Source: Dermatophilaceae bacterium Sec6.4
GTDB taxonomy: Bacteria > Actinomycetota > Actinomycetes > Actinomycetales > Dermatophilaceae
Length of the DNA: 64,000 nucleotides
NCBI GenBank assembly: GCA_039636865.1
Contig: CP144172.1
Coordinates: 1,488,001 to 1,552,000 of the forward strand
Direction of reading: 5' to 3'
Below, piece after piece: positions 37,319 through 46,611 of the stretch (position 1 is its first letter; each line of letters starts with the position of its first letter). The position numbers and the translations under genes are program-made. The notes under the pieces were generated by a model. That model worked only from the letters and a program-made list of their open reading frames with translations. It had not been told where the DNA came from and made no database searches.

Positions 37319-38149
37319 GTGCCAGAGGGACATACGATTCACCGACTTGCAGACACGCTGAGCGGCGCCTTCGCCGGCGAGGAGCCGATGGTGAGCAGTC
37401 CGCAGGGCCGGTTCGCACAGGGCGCCGCGTTGCTGGACGGCACGCTCTTCGAGTCGGCAGACGCCTGGGGCAAGCACCTGTTCGTCGATTTCGCCGCTGA
37501 ACGGGTGCTGCATGTGCACCTGGGTCTGATCGGCAAGTTCAGCGTCATGCCGTACGACGACGGGTTGCCCGCGCCACGCGGCGCAGTCCGGTTGCGGCTG
37601 GCGACGTCCACGCACGTCGCGGACCTGCGCGGACCGATCACCTGCGCGCTGCGTACTCCGGAGGAGATCGCCGAGGTGATCGCCCGCACCGGCCCGGATC
37701 CGCTTCGCCCGGACGCCGAACCAGAACTTGCCTGGGCGCGGATCCACCGCAGTCGCAAGTCGATCGGTGCGTTGCTGATGGATCAGGACGTCGTCGCGGG
37801 CATCGGCAACCTCTACCGGTGCGAGTTGCTGTGGAGGCATCGGATCGATCCCTTCAAGCTCGGGAACAAGGTGCGCCGCTCGGCCTGGGATGCGATGTGG
37901 GAGGACCTGGTGCGGCTGATGAAGGTCGGTGTGATCACCGGCCGGATCGTGACCGACGACCAGCAACTTGAAAAGGCCGAAGCAGCGTTCGCGGCGGGCG
38001 GAACAGCGATCGTGCGACGACCGAAACATGCGGTCTACAAGCACACCGGCGACCCGTGTCCACGGTGCGGGACCGTCGTGCGCACGCAGGTCATGGCGGG
38101 CCGCAACCTCTTCTGGTGCCCCCGCTGCCAGCGCCACCGCGCGGCGTGA
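37319..38149 (+). CDS. Fpg/Nei-family DNA glycosylase (endonuclease VIII-like)
   Basis: A 276-residue base-excision repair enzyme. The start must be GTG 37319, because it gives MPEGHTIHRLAD with catalytic Pro2 and Glu3 at the mature N-terminus; the upstream TTG would bury them. The H2TH domain is in the middle (DQDVVAGIGNLYRCELLWRH), and the C-terminal zinc finger has CPRC and CPRCQRH. It removes oxidised bases and cleaves the backbone. Probably read with the PhoD-like gene. Confidence 0.95.
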   Translation: MPEGHTIHRLADTLSGAFAGEEPMVSSPQGRFAQGAALLDGTLFESADAWGKHLFVDFAAERVLHVHLGLIGKFSVMPYDDGLPAPRGAVRLRLATSTHVADLRGPITCALRTPEEIAEVIARTGPDPLRPDAEPELAWARIHRSRKSIGALLMDQDVVAGIGNLYRCELLWRHRIDPFKLGNKVRRSAWDAMWEDLVRLMKVGVITGRIVTDDQQLEKAEAAFAAGGTAIVRRPKHAVYKHTGDPCPRCGTVVRTQVMAGRNLFWCPRCQRHRAA

Positions 38150-38325
38150 CCCCACCCGATCTCACCCAGGTTGCGCCTGTGGACAACGGTTTCCGCGCAC
38201 GGAACCGGTGCATCCTGGCGGGATGACCCCTGTCGTGCGTGCCCCCCGGTCAGCCGGCCGCGTTGTCCGCTGCGCACCTGCCGCGGCCTGCCGCGCACCA
38301 GTCGGTATGGACGGGGAGGAGAAGC

Positions 38326-39258
38326 GTGGCTGACGCCCCCGATCGGGAGGATGATCGGGCCGATCTCCTCCCGGCCCACACGTCGGAACACCTGTCGCTC
38401 ATTGCGACGATGGCCGAGCTGGGGGGTGTTGCGCGGTATGCAGATCTGGCACGCCTCGGGCAGCGTGAAGTAGCTGCCGCCTGTCGCGACGGGGTCATCG
38501 TCCGCAACGGGCGCGGGCAGTACATCGACTCCGGACTGGGCGATCATCGGCGGGGCGCGTTGTCGCTGAATGGTGTGCTCAGCCACCTCAGCGCGGCTGT
38601 GCAGCATGGGTGGTCGCTGAAGAAGATGCCCGACCGCCCCCACGTGACGGTACGCCCGAACAGCCACGCCCGAAGTTCAGCGAGTAAACGGCTGCAGGTC
38701 TACTACCGGACGCTGCCGGTGGAGGAGATTGTCGACGGTGTGACTGAACCGCTGAGAACAGTCGTTGACTGTGCGCGTGACCTGGCTTTCGATGAGGCGC
38801 TCACTGTGGCCGATTCGGCGCTGCGGGTTGGAGCAGTGGGGCATGACGAGCTGAGGGCAATGGGTGACTGCCTGACGGGGCGCGGCGCAGTTCAGGCGCG
38901 CGCGGTGCTGGCCGCGGCGGACGGTCGAGCGGCCAATCCGCTCGAATCGGTGCTTCGAGCGCTCTGTCTGCAGGTCGACGGCCTCCTGGTGCAGCCTCAG
39001 GTGGCGTTCGAGAACGCCACTCACCGAGCCGTGGTCGACCTCGCGGACCGTGATCTCGGAGTCGTGATCGAGGGCGAGGGATTCGAGGCACATGGCAGCA
39101 GAGCCGGATTCGACAAGGACTGCCGCCGCTACACCGAGTTGGTGTGTGCGGGGCAGCTCGTGCTGCGATGCACCTGGACTCAGGTCATGTACGAGCCGGA
39201 CTGGGTGCGAGTCAGGCTCGCCGAGGTCGTGCGTCTGGCTCGTGCCCGTGCCGTGTGA
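38326..39258 (+). CDS. AbiEi-like wHTH plus DUF559/VSR-like endonuclease-fold protein
   Basis: A 310-residue protein. An N-terminal winged helix of the AbiEi_4 type (residues 25-75, ATMAELGGVARYADLARLG) is joined to a DUF559/very-short-patch-repair-like domain at about 225-300, with VVDLADRDLGVVIEGEGFEA and a following basic segment. Start GTG 38326 has a fine Shine-Dalgarno GGGGAGGAGA (38314-38323). Such proteins are multi-copy in Micrococcales and are annotated as type IV toxin-antitoxin antitoxin-like proteins, but no AbiEii toxin is present. A relative at 46.6-47.1 kb is decayed. The 176-nt gap before it shows no other gene. Confidence 0.82.
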   Translation: MADAPDREDDRADLLPAHTSEHLSLIATMAELGGVARYADLARLGQREVAAACRDGVIVRNGRGQYIDSGLGDHRRGALSLNGVLSHLSAAVQHGWSLKKMPDRPHVTVRPNSHARSSASKRLQVYYRTLPVEEIVDGVTEPLRTVVDCARDLAFDEALTVADSALRVGAVGHDELRAMGDCLTGRGAVQARAVLAAADGRAANPLESVLRALCLQVDGLLVQPQVAFENATHRAVVDLADRDLGVVIEGEGFEAHGSRAGFDKDCRRYTELVCAGQLVLRCTWTQVMYEPDWVRVRLAEVVRLARARAV

Positions 39259-39346
39259 CGCAGGTGAGTGCAAAGTTCGCCGACTACGAGGAAAGCGCAC
39301 TTCGCGGCGATGGTCCGGCACCTACGAAGTGGCCATCGAGAACGGT

Positions 39347-40333
39347 TCAGTCCGGCGGGAAACGGTCATTTCCGCGGCCGTAGCGGTCCGCGAACCGCGG
39401 ATCGTCCAACCACCACGGTCGATCCGGTGACCCCGCGTCAACTGCCGACGCGTTGCCTGCGTCGGGGGAGGCGGTTGTTCTGGAGTTGGCTGTCTGCTCC
39501 AGATCGTCCAGCCGGGCATCGATCTCGGCGGCTTCGACGGCATCGCTGCGCAACCACTGCACGAACACCACTGCCAGCAGCGGTACGCCGATTGCTTCAG
39601 CGACCCCCAGCAGTGCGCCACCGGTGAATTTCTGGTCCAGCAGGGTGCCGAACCCCGCGTGCCGACTGCTGGCGAAACCGGGGAAGTCCGGGATGAGCAG
39701 GGTGGACGACGTCATCACCAGGATGCCCGGAATTGCGTCGAACAAGCCATCGGCGAAGGCGAAGACCGTCTTGACCGGGGCGGTGGCCCAGGCGGGCAGC
39801 AGCTCCTTGGTCAGTAGCGGCAACACGACGAGCATCCCGACGATCAAAAGGTGCAGGAGTAGCACGAATTCACCGATCTGCGTCGTGATCGCCCACAGCG
39901 CGTACGGCGTGAAGAAGATGAGGAAGATACTCGCCGCCGACAGCACGGAGGCGAAGAGCGGGAACATCAGCACCCGCGCGATGCGGCCCTGCAGAATGCG
40001 TGTACTGCCCGGCCGGAGCAGCTCCGCCAACCCCACTGGATCTCCGAGCGCCAGCGCGAGGGGGGTGATCGTGGCGATGACCCCGACCTCAGCACCGAAG
40101 CACCACAGAAACGTGGTGCGGTACGACCCGATGGCGCCGCAGGTGACGTAGATCAACGAGCCGACACCTGCGACCAGGTAGACGGCCGTACGCCAGATGG
40201 GCCAGTGGTGACCGAGCCGTCGGGCGCGAGAGACGAGCACGACGTAGGGGACTGCCAGCACGAATGCGACCGCGATACCGGGCCAGGACCAGGTCCATGC
40301 GGTCACCCAGGACGCCGGGGTGAATTCAGGCAC
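39347..40333 (-). CDS. CtaG-like cytochrome c oxidase assembly membrane protein
   Basis: A 328-residue protein of about nine TM helices. MTPEF-like start VPEFTPASWVTAWTWSWPG, conserved RTAVYLVAGVGSLIYVTCG and LLHLLIVGMLVVLPLL with the H(x)n pattern of the caa3_CtaG family, and a Pro-rich cytosolic tail ending DPRFADRYGRGNDRF. The start is GTG 40333 with GGGAGGAAG about 9 nt upstream. CtaG helps insert copper or haem into terminal oxidases. Divergent from the NAD(P)-binding gene with 48 nt between. Confidence 0.88.
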   Translation of the reverse strand: MPEFTPASWVTAWTWSWPGIAVAFVLAVPYVVLVSRARRLGHHWPIWRTAVYLVAGVGSLIYVTCGAIGSYRTTFLWCFGAEVGVIATITPLALALGDPVGLAELLRPGSTRILQGRIARVLMFPLFASVLSAASIFLIFFTPYALWAITTQIGEFVLLLHLLIVGMLVVLPLLTKELLPAWATAPVKTVFAFADGLFDAIPGILVMTSSTLLIPDFPGFASSRHAGFGTLLDQKFTGGALLGVAEAIGVPLLAVVFVQWLRSDAVEAAEIDARLDDLEQTANSRTTASPDAGNASAVDAGSPDRPWWLDDPRFADRYGRGNDRFPPD

Positions 40334-40381
40334 CAGACCATCTTCCTCCCATGTCCTGAACGGCCACCTAGGGTGTGCGGT

Positions 40382-41395
40382 ATGACGCAACGCACCGTTC
40401 TGGTTACCGGCGCCACCGGATACATCGGCGGACTCCTCGTACCCCGGTTACTGGCCGACGATTGGCAGGTCCGGGTTCTCAGTCGCCACCCCGAAGCTCT
40501 GCGCGGTAAGGAGTGGGCCGATCAGGTCGAGGTCTTCGAAGGCAGCGCGTCCGAGGCGCAGGACATGGCCGGGGCACTGGACGGCATGCAGGTGGCCTAC
40601 TACCTGCTGCACTCGATGGACGGGGGTGGTGACTTCGTCCGCCGGGATCGCGAGATGGCGCACATCTTCGCCGACGCCGCCAAAGCCGCGGGAGTGCAGC
40701 GACTGGTCTACCTGTCCGGCCTGCACCCCACCGGGGACCTGTCCCCGCACCTGGGATCCCGGGTCGAGGTGGGCGACATCCTGCTCGCCAGCGGTGTCCC
40801 GACGGCTGTTCTGCAGGCCGGTGTCGTGTTGGGCGACGGGTCTGCCTCCTTCGACATGTTGCGTCACCTGACCGAGCGACTACCCGCGGTGGTGGCGCCG
40901 CGGTGGTTGCGTAACCGCATCCAACCAGTCGCCATCGACGACGTCCTGCACTACCTGGTCAGGTCTGCGGACCTCGCGCAGGACGTCAACCGCACCTTCG
41001 ACATCGGTGGCCCCGATGTGCTGACGTATGCGGAGATGATGCGTGAGTACGCCAGGGTCACCGGCCTCGGATCGCCCCTGATCGCAACGGTGCCCGTGCT
41101 CACCCCGCAGTTGGCGAGCCACTGGGTGGGGGCGGTGACGCCGGTTTCCGCCGGTATCGCGCGCCCGCTGGTCGGCAGCCTGATCCACGAAGCGGTCTGC
41201 GACGAGGACGACATCCTGGACTTTGTCGGAGAGCCTCCCGGCGGGCGGATGTCCTACGACGACGCGATCCAGGCAGCCACGTCGGGGTTCGATCCGCGCG
41301 GTTGGCGACACCGGGCCTACCGGGTCGTCGGCATCGTCATGGGCGTCGCCGGGCTGGGCATGCTGGCCTCAGGTCTGAAGCGTCGTTACCGCTGA
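40382..41395 (+). CDS. NAD(P)-binding Rossmann protein (NmrA/atypical SDR family)
   Basis: A 337-residue atypical SDR. The N-terminus TVLVTGATGYIGGLLVPRLL binds NAD(P); QRLVYLSGLHPTGD and the C-terminal TM-like stretch (VVGIVMGVAGLGMLASGL) fit the DUF2867/NAD-epimerase group often annotated as NADH-binding proteins. The substrate is unknown. TAGGGT at 40369-40374 lies 13 nt before ATG 40382 with no Shine-Dalgarno, suggesting a leaderless start. Confidence 0.87.
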   Translation: MTQRTVLVTGATGYIGGLLVPRLLADDWQVRVLSRHPEALRGKEWADQVEVFEGSASEAQDMAGALDGMQVAYYLLHSMDGGGDFVRRDREMAHIFADAAKAAGVQRLVYLSGLHPTGDLSPHLGSRVEVGDILLASGVPTAVLQAGVVLGDGSASFDMLRHLTERLPAVVAPRWLRNRIQPVAIDDVLHYLVRSADLAQDVNRTFDIGGPDVLTYAEMMREYARVTGLGSPLIATVPVLTPQLASHWVGAVTPVSAGIARPLVGSLIHEAVCDEDDILDFVGEPPGGRMSYDDAIQAATSGFDPRGWRHRAYRVVGIVMGVAGLGMLASGLKRRYR

Positions 41396-41405
41396 CGTCG
41401 CGAGG

Positions 41406-41454
41406 TTTGGACATGTGCAGCGGGGCATATCTGCCCCGGCTGCACATGTCCAAA
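41406..41454. terminator. Strong bidirectional terminator
   Basis: A 16-bp stem (TTTGGACATGTGCAGC with GCTGCACATGTCCAAA) continues into GGGGCA/TGCCCC around TATC, with A/T runs on both edges. It lies between the convergent NAD(P)-binding gene and the MFS gene. Confidence 0.92.
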
Positions 41455-41464
41455 AGGTGAGATA

Positions 41465-43249
41465 TCAGGCGTGCTGCTCGACGTTCTGACCCTGTGCAGG
41501 CTCAGGCTCCGAAAAGTCGTCGTCGTCGTCGTTGTGCACGTAGTGCCCACCACGCATCAGGCTGGCAATCGCGGCTATGACCATCATCACGGCGGCCGCG
41601 GTGAACACCACGACGAGACCACTGTGGAACGGCCCGCTGAGCAGGTGCGGGAAGAACTCCTTGCCGGTCAGCGTCTGCGCATTGGCTGCTGGTACCTGCT
41701 TCAGGGCGCCTGTCGGCCCGAGGAGCGACTGGATCGGGTTGAAGCCGAGGAACGCCGCGAACATCGAGCCCACCGGGGGCAGACCCGCTACCCCGTTGGC
41801 GACGCTCGGCGCCACATGTTGAGCGACCAGCCCGGTACGCAGCGCGTTCGGCAGGTGCGCGGCGAGTCCGACGATCATCAGCGAGAAGAAGATGCCGATC
41901 GACAACGACGTACCGGAGTTGAAGAACGTCGCGCGCATCCCCGAGGCGGCGCCGCGCTGGTTCGCCGGGACACTGTTCATGATCGCGGTGGTGTTGGGCG
42001 CGGAGAACATCCCTGAGCCGATTCCGTTCACGAACAGCAGCACTGCGAAGACGGTGTAGTTGAAGTCGACGGGGATCAGGATCAGCCCGACGAAGGTCGC
42101 TGCGGTGATCAGCAGCCCACCACTGGCGAAGGCGCGGGCGCCGACCCGGTCTGACATGAACCCCGATGCAGGACCGGCGATCAGGAAGCCCACCGTCAGT
42201 GGGAGCAGGTAGATGCCGGCCCACAGTGGTGTCGACTCGTAGCTGTAGCCGTGCAGCGGCAGCCAGATCCCCTGCAGCCAGATGATCAGCATGAACTGCA
42301 TGCCGCCGCGACCGATCGAGGCGAGCAGTCCGGCGAAGTTGCCGGCCGAGAAGGCCTTGATCTTGAACAGAGACATCGAGAACATCGGATCGCTGACCCG
42401 GTTCTCGATCAGCCCGAACGCCACCAGTACCAACGTGCCGCCGATCAGCCCGAGCAGTACCCACGGGTTGGTCCAACCCATCGTGGCGCCGCCGTAGGGC
42501 TGGATGCCGTAGGTGATCGCGACCAGGATCGAGGTCACTCCGACGGCGAAGGTGATGTTGCCCGGTATGTCGAGGGTGCCGCGGCGCTTGACGCCGAGCT
42601 CGTGCAGCGAGGTGTAGGACCAGATGGTGCCGAAGATGCCGATCGGCACGCTCACCAGGAAGATTGCCCGCCAGTGCCACTCGGACAGCACCCCACCGAC
42701 GATCAGGCCGAGGAACGACCCACCGATGGCGGCAACCTGGTTGATGCCCAGGGCCATCCCGCGCTGGTTGGACGGAAAGGCATCGGTCAGGATCGCGGTC
42801 GAGTTCGCCATCAGCATCGCCCCGCCGACCCCCTGGATCACCCGGCCGAGGATGATCCACAACGCCCCGCCGCTGCCGTGCAGCGGATCGACGACCAGGA
42901 TCAGCGAGGCCACCGTGAAGACCACGAACCCGAGGTTGTAGATCTTGACCCGGCCGAACATGTCCCCGAGGCGCCCGAGCGTCACGACCAGCACCGCCGA
43001 TACGACCAGATATCCCATCAGCGTCCAGAGCAGGTAGCTGACGTTTCCCGCGCCCAGCGGGTTCAGCCCGATGCCACGGAAGATCGCGGGCAGCGAGATG
43101 ATCACGATGGATGCGTTGATCGTGGCCATCAGGACGCCGAGGGTGGTGTTGGACAGCGTGACCCATTTGTACTTCGGGTGATCGGCTTCATAGCGGCGGC
43201 GCTTTGCGGGCACGTCCTGCGCGGGGACCTGGGCGGCGGCGTTGGTCAT
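41465..43249 (-). CDS. MFS drug exporter, DHA2 family (14 TM, EmrB/QacA type)
   Basis: A 594-residue transporter with about 14 TM helices. Motif A-like GRLGDMFGRVKIYNLGF follows TM2, and motif C-like GGSFLGLIVGGVLSEWHWR is in TM5. N-terminal charged arm, C-terminal acidic arm ending in DDDDDFSEPEPAQG. It exports drugs or dyes by proton antiport. ATG 43249 has AGGAGC upstream. It may be controlled by a MarR or TetR protein, none of which is adjacent. Confidence 0.92.
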   Translation of the reverse strand: MTNAAAQVPAQDVPAKRRRYEADHPKYKWVTLSNTTLGVLMATINASIVIISLPAIFRGIGLNPLGAGNVSYLLWTLMGYLVVSAVLVVTLGRLGDMFGRVKIYNLGFVVFTVASLILVVDPLHGSGGALWIILGRVIQGVGGAMLMANSTAILTDAFPSNQRGMALGINQVAAIGGSFLGLIVGGVLSEWHWRAIFLVSVPIGIFGTIWSYTSLHELGVKRRGTLDIPGNITFAVGVTSILVAITYGIQPYGGATMGWTNPWVLLGLIGGTLVLVAFGLIENRVSDPMFSMSLFKIKAFSAGNFAGLLASIGRGGMQFMLIIWLQGIWLPLHGYSYESTPLWAGIYLLPLTVGFLIAGPASGFMSDRVGARAFASGGLLITAATFVGLILIPVDFNYTVFAVLLFVNGIGSGMFSAPNTTAIMNSVPANQRGAASGMRATFFNSGTSLSIGIFFSLMIVGLAAHLPNALRTGLVAQHVAPSVANGVAGLPPVGSMFAAFLGFNPIQSLLGPTGALKQVPAANAQTLTGKEFFPHLLSGPFHSGLVVVFTAAAVMMVIAAIASLMRGGHYVHNDDDDDFSEPEPAQGQNVEQHA

Positions 43250-43304
43250 GAAGCTCCTGCAGAGATGGGGGTTTCATCGAGCTGGGGTGACCAGCAAGAA
43301 GAAC

Positions 43305-43325
43305 TTAGGTAGGCAATATACTAGC
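43305..43325. promoter_or_regulatory. AT-rich promoter/operator island between the MFS pump and dapB
   Basis: The stretch TTAGGTAGGCAATATACTAG is the AT-richest piece of the 120-nt divergent gap. It includes TATACT (43317-43322), a good -10-like hexamer on the plus strand, and TAGTAT/TATATT on the minus strand for the pump. Partial two-fold symmetry suggests a repressor site. Confidence 0.4.
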
Positions 43326-43369
43326 GGCGCCCGGATCCGGGAAGAACGACCTGCCCCTACTCTGGGCGC

Positions 43370-44116
43370 GTGAGTGAGCGAACACCTGTTGCCGTGATCG
43401 GAGCCCGCGGGCGGATGGGGTCCGCCGCAGTCCGAGCACTGGGCGAGGCCGCCGATCTGCAGGTGGTCGGAACGTTCGAGCACGGCGATGCGCTGGGCGA
43501 CCTCGGTGGTGCCCGGGTCGTCGTCGAGCTCACCACGCCCGATGCGTCACCGGCCAACGTCGCGTACTGCGTATTTGCGGGCGTGCATGTCGTGGTGGGT
43601 ACGACCGGATGGTCACCGGCGCGTCTGCAGACTCTGGAGGAGCAACTTCGTGAGGCGCCCGGCGTCGGAGTGCTGATCGCCCCCAACTTCTCGCTCGGCG
43701 CGCTGTTGATGATGTCTTTCGCGCAGCGGGCGGCTGCCTTTTACGAGTCGGTCGAGGTGGTGGAGACCCACCACCCGGACAAGGTGGATGCCCCCTCGGG
43801 CACGGCAGCGCGTACGGCGTCGCTGATCGCAGCGGCTCGTGCCGACGCCGGTCTCGGTGGGCTGCCCGACGCGACCGCCAGCGATCCCGACGGTGCTCGC
43901 GGAGCGTTGGTGGCGGGTATACCGGTGCATTCGTTGCGGATGCGCGGTCGGGTGGCGCACCAGGAAGTTGCGTTCGGTGCGCCGGGGGAGGCGTTGACGA
44001 TCCGGCACGATTCGTTCGACCGGGTCAGTTTCATGCCGGGCATACTGGCGGCCGTGCGGGCCATCGCAGATCGGCCCGGCCTGACGGTCGGGCTGGAACA
44101 GCTGCTGAATCTCTGA
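43370..44116 (+). CDS. dapB: 4-hydroxy-tetrahydrodipicolinate reductase
   Basis: A 248-residue enzyme of lysine/DAP synthesis. The NAD(P)H loop is VIGARGRMGSAAV (about residues 8-20), then VVGTTGW, PNFSLGALLMM, and the catalytic ETHHPDKVDAPSGTA. GTG 43370 is the likely start; TACTCT at 43358-43363 is 12 nt before it and there is no Shine-Dalgarno, so it may be leaderless. dapA is 3.3 kb downstream, separated by the thyA operon on the other strand. Confidence 0.96.
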   Translation: MSERTPVAVIGARGRMGSAAVRALGEAADLQVVGTFEHGDALGDLGGARVVVELTTPDASPANVAYCVFAGVHVVVGTTGWSPARLQTLEEQLREAPGVGVLIAPNFSLGALLMMSFAQRAAAFYESVEVVETHHPDKVDAPSGTAARTASLIAAARADAGLGGLPDATASDPDGARGALVAGIPVHSLRMRGRVAHQEVAFGAPGEALTIRHDSFDRVSFMPGILAAVRAIADRPGLTVGLEQLLNL

Positions 44117-44134
44117 GCGGGGTCCACGCTGCAG

Positions 44135-44722
44135 TCAGGAGTCCTGCGGGCCGATCCAGGCCCGCAGGCGAAGCTCACGTGCGACTGCATCGCCTGGCAG
44201 TGCACGCTCGCGCCAGGCGCCGTCGGCCTCGAGTCCGGCTTGCTCTGCGAAGTCCAGGGTCTGGGTGTCCAACGCCAGCGCCCACATCTCGACCCGGCCA
44301 AAATCGCCGGCACGCAATGTGTCGACAGCGGCATTGAGCAACCGTGATCCGTGGCCCGTGCGGCGATGGGTGTCCAGCACCCCGCCGACCAGGATCTCGC
44401 CCGTCGGCCCCGTGCCCTCGACGTCATTGACGGGGTCCGTCGTTGCCGAATCGGTCGTCGCCGGCCCGACCGCGACGAAACCGACCAGATCCTGCCCCTG
44501 CGTGGCGACGAGCAGCCGGTGGCGCGGACTCGGCGGCGCCGTGAGCGACTGCGCCCAGACCGCCCCGAACGCTTCCGGGGTGAATTCGGCCAGCAGCTCC
44601 GGGCTGAGGAACCGCCCGTAGGCCGCCCGCCACAGCAGCGCCTGCACGGCACCGACCTGCTCGGCGTCGGTGCTGCGGGCAGTGCGCACGGCGGCGTCGG
44701 GGGTGGGGGTCAACTCAGTCAT
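44135..44722 (-). CDS. GNAT-family N-acetyltransferase
   Basis: A 195-residue acetyltransferase. The CoA-binding segment GVLDTHRRTGHGSRLLNAAV and the final EQAGLEADGAWRERALPGD are typical. It overlaps the DHFR-Nudix gene by 8 nt and ends the thyA operon; its substrate is unknown. Convergent with dapB, 18 nt between stops. Confidence 0.87.
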   Translation of the reverse strand: MTELTPTPDAAVRTARSTDAEQVGAVQALLWRAAYGRFLSPELLAEFTPEAFGAVWAQSLTAPPSPRHRLLVATQGQDLVGFVAVGPATTDSATTDPVNDVEGTGPTGEILVGGVLDTHRRTGHGSRLLNAAVDTLRAGDFGRVEMWALALDTQTLDFAEQAGLEADGAWRERALPGDAVARELRLRAWIGPQDS

Positions 44723-45647
44723 AGCTCACTGTCTCTGCGGTAGAAAACGCCTGCGGCACCAGCCGCTGGGCGGTGGGAATGAACGGCAACCGCGAGGCGT
44801 CCTGCTCGGTCACCCAACGGACCTCGGTCACCTCGTCGGAGGTGCTCGCCTCTCCGGCGACCACGTGGGCGCGGAAGCACACGCCGAAGATCTGGGTGCG
44901 ATGACCATCGGGGTAGCGGATGACGACATCGGGGTTGGCGTATGCGGCGAGCACCCCGTCGATGGCGATCTGCAGGCCGGTCTCTTCGCGGGCTTCACGG
45001 ATCGCGGCCTCGGCCCAGGTCTCACCGGCATCGACGCCACCGCCGGGTAGGCACCACAGTCCGTTGTCCTCGCGGCGGGTGATGAGTAACCTGCCGTCGC
45101 GGATGATGGCGACACTGGCGCCGACCTTCTGATGGGCGCCACGCCCGATACGGTCGCCCCGCTCGATCTGGGCGCGCGGCCTGCGGCGCTCGTAGGTGAG
45201 CACCTCCCAGCCGTCATGGGCTACGCGGTCGGTCTCGTGCCAGGTGTGCGAGCTGCTGTACGGCCAGCCGGGGAACAATGTGTCGCCGTCGACCTCCAAC
45301 GCGATCGCGGACAGCAGCAAACGGTCGGCAAACGGCATTGTGAGTGCGTAGATCTGCGCACCGCCGGCGACGAAGAGATCCTCGTCCTGGGTGAGCAGCA
45401 ACGCCTCGTCGAGGTCGTGCGCAACCTCGACACCGGCCGCTTCGAAGTGCGGGTCGCGGGTGAGGACGATCGAACGTCGGCCGGGCAGCGCACCCATTGC
45501 CTCGAAGGTCTTGCGACCCATCAGCATCGGATGGCCCATGGTGGCGGCTTTGAAACCGCGTTGTTCGCCTGGGACGTGCCAGGGCATGTCGCCGTCGCGA
45601 CCGATGACGCCGTTACGCGCGACTGCTGCGATCAGGGTGATCGTCAT
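44715..45647 (-). CDS. Fused dihydrofolate reductase - Nudix hydrolase
   Basis: A 310-residue two-domain protein. Residues 1-155 are [24 protein letters not shown], the PGEQRGFK acidic site, [11 protein letters not shown], and FVAGGAQIY. After a linker (about 155-172) comes a Nudix hydrolase: Gx5E at residues 203-209 and REARE(E)xG at 217-224 make a complete Nudix box (Gly203, Glu209, Arg217, Glu218, Glu221, Glu222, Gly224). The DHFR part reduces dihydrofolate for thyA, with which it is coupled (ATGA at 45644-45647). The Nudix part could act on a pterin triphosphate or an oxidised nucleotide; this is not shown. Confidence 0.92.
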   Translation of the reverse strand: MTITLIAAVARNGVIGRDGDMPWHVPGEQRGFKAATMGHPMLMGRKTFEAMGALPGRRSIVLTRDPHFEAAGVEVAHDLDEALLLTQDEDLFVAGGAQIYALTMPFADRLLLSAIALEVDGDTLFPGWPYSSSHTWHETDRVAHDGWEVLTYERRRPRAQIERGDRIGRGAHQKVGASVAIIRDGRLLITRREDNGLWCLPGGGVDAGETWAEAAIREAREETGLQIAIDGVLAAYANPDVVIRYPDGHRTQIFGVCFRAHVVAGEASTSDEVTEVRWVTEQDASRLPFIPTAQRLVPQAFSTAETVSYD

Positions 45648-46456
45648 ACGGCGATCGGCGCCCTGATGGAAGGGGCGGCCACGTAGCCCTCGAGGGCGAT
45701 GTCCTCCAACTCGAAATGGTCGATCTCGGTGCGCTGCGGGTTCAGCCGCAGCGTCGGCAGTGCACCGGGCGTACGACTCAGTTGCTCGCGTGCCTGGTCC
45801 AGGTGGTTGAGGTAGAGGTGCGCGTCACCGATGGTGTGCACGAAGTCGCCGACACCCAGACCAGTTACCTGCGCGACCATCGAGGTGAGCAGCGCATACG
45901 ACGCGATATTGAACGGCACACCGAGAAATACATCGGCAGAGCGTTGATAGAGCTGACAGGACAGCCGGCGAATGCCCTGCTCATCCGGGGGAGCGACGTA
46001 GAACTGGAACATTGTGTGGCACGGCGGCAGGGCCATGTCCTCGACATCGGCCACATTCCACGCAGATACGACGAGACGACGGGAGTCCGGTGTCGTGCGG
46101 ATCGCCTCGATGACCCGTGCGAGTTGGTCGATGTGATGGCCGTCAGGAGTAGGCCAGGAGCGCCACTGATGCCCGTAGATCGGACCGAGGTCGCCGTGTG
46201 AGTCAGCCCATTCATCCCAGATCGAGATCTTGCGCTCGTGCAGCCAGGCCACGTTGGTGTCGCCACGCAGGAACCACAACAATTCGCCGAAAATAGAGCG
46301 TAGATGCAGCTTTTTGGTAGTCGTGACGGGAAAGCCCGCGCTCAGGTCGAAGCGCATCTGATGACCGAAGACCGACAGTGTGCCGGTGCCGGTGCGGTCG
46401 TCTTTGCGAGCACCTTCATCAAGGGTGCGCCGCAGTAGCGACAGGTACTGATCCAC
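45644..46456 (-). CDS. thyA: Thymidylate synthase
   Basis: A 270-residue enzyme methylating dUMP with methylene-[26 protein letters not shown], the catalytic Cys146 in [13 protein letters not shown], and [20 protein letters not shown] 46456 gives the family N-terminus; TACCAT 13 nt before it and no Shine-Dalgarno suggest a leaderless start. First gene of the thyA - DHFR-Nudix - GNAT unit; the DHFR regenerates the THF oxidised by ThyA. Confidence 0.96.
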   Translation of the reverse strand: MDQYLSLLRRTLDEGARKDDRTGTGTLSVFGHQMRFDLSAGFPVTTTKKLHLRSIFGELLWFLRGDTNVAWLHERKISIWDEWADSHGDLGPIYGHQWRSWPTPDGHHIDQLARVIEAIRTTPDSRRLVVSAWNVADVEDMALPPCHTMFQFYVAPPDEQGIRRLSCQLYQRSADVFLGVPFNIASYALLTSMVAQVTGLGVGDFVHTIGDAHLYLNHLDQAREQLSRTPGALPTLRLNPQRTEIDHFELEDIALEGYVAAPSIRAPIAV

Positions 46457-46528
46457 ACCTGCGATGGTAGTTGGCACCGGCGACAGTTCGGGAGCAAGCC
46501 CGCCCCAACTTCCCGCCACTGCCAGCTT

Positions 46529-46549
46529 CCCGACACCCGACCGGCGAGT
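46529..46549 (+). repeat. Palindromic intergenic repeat, copy B
   Basis: Begins CCCGACACCCG and ends CCGGCGAGT; one base different from copy A. It is left of the DUF559 pseudogene, together with copy B' 52 nt downstream, forming part of a roughly 75-nt block that recurs inverted at 47143-47218. Confidence 0.72.
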
Positions 46550-46580
46550 GGGCTGTCGAATCCCAACTCTCGCGCTGCGA

Positions 46581-46601
46581 CCCGACAGTCGGCCGGCGAG
46601 T
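46581..46601 (+). repeat. Palindromic intergenic repeat, copy B'
   Basis: Begins CCCGACAGTCG and ends CCGGCGAGT; three-part match to copies A and B, on the same strand as B. Confidence 0.65.
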
Positions 46602-46611
46602 ATGGCTGCCC

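Noticed and set aside
41406..41454. Large palindrome considered as a mobile-element end
   Set aside because: It lies exactly between two convergent stops with A/T flanks, so a bidirectional terminator explains it fully.
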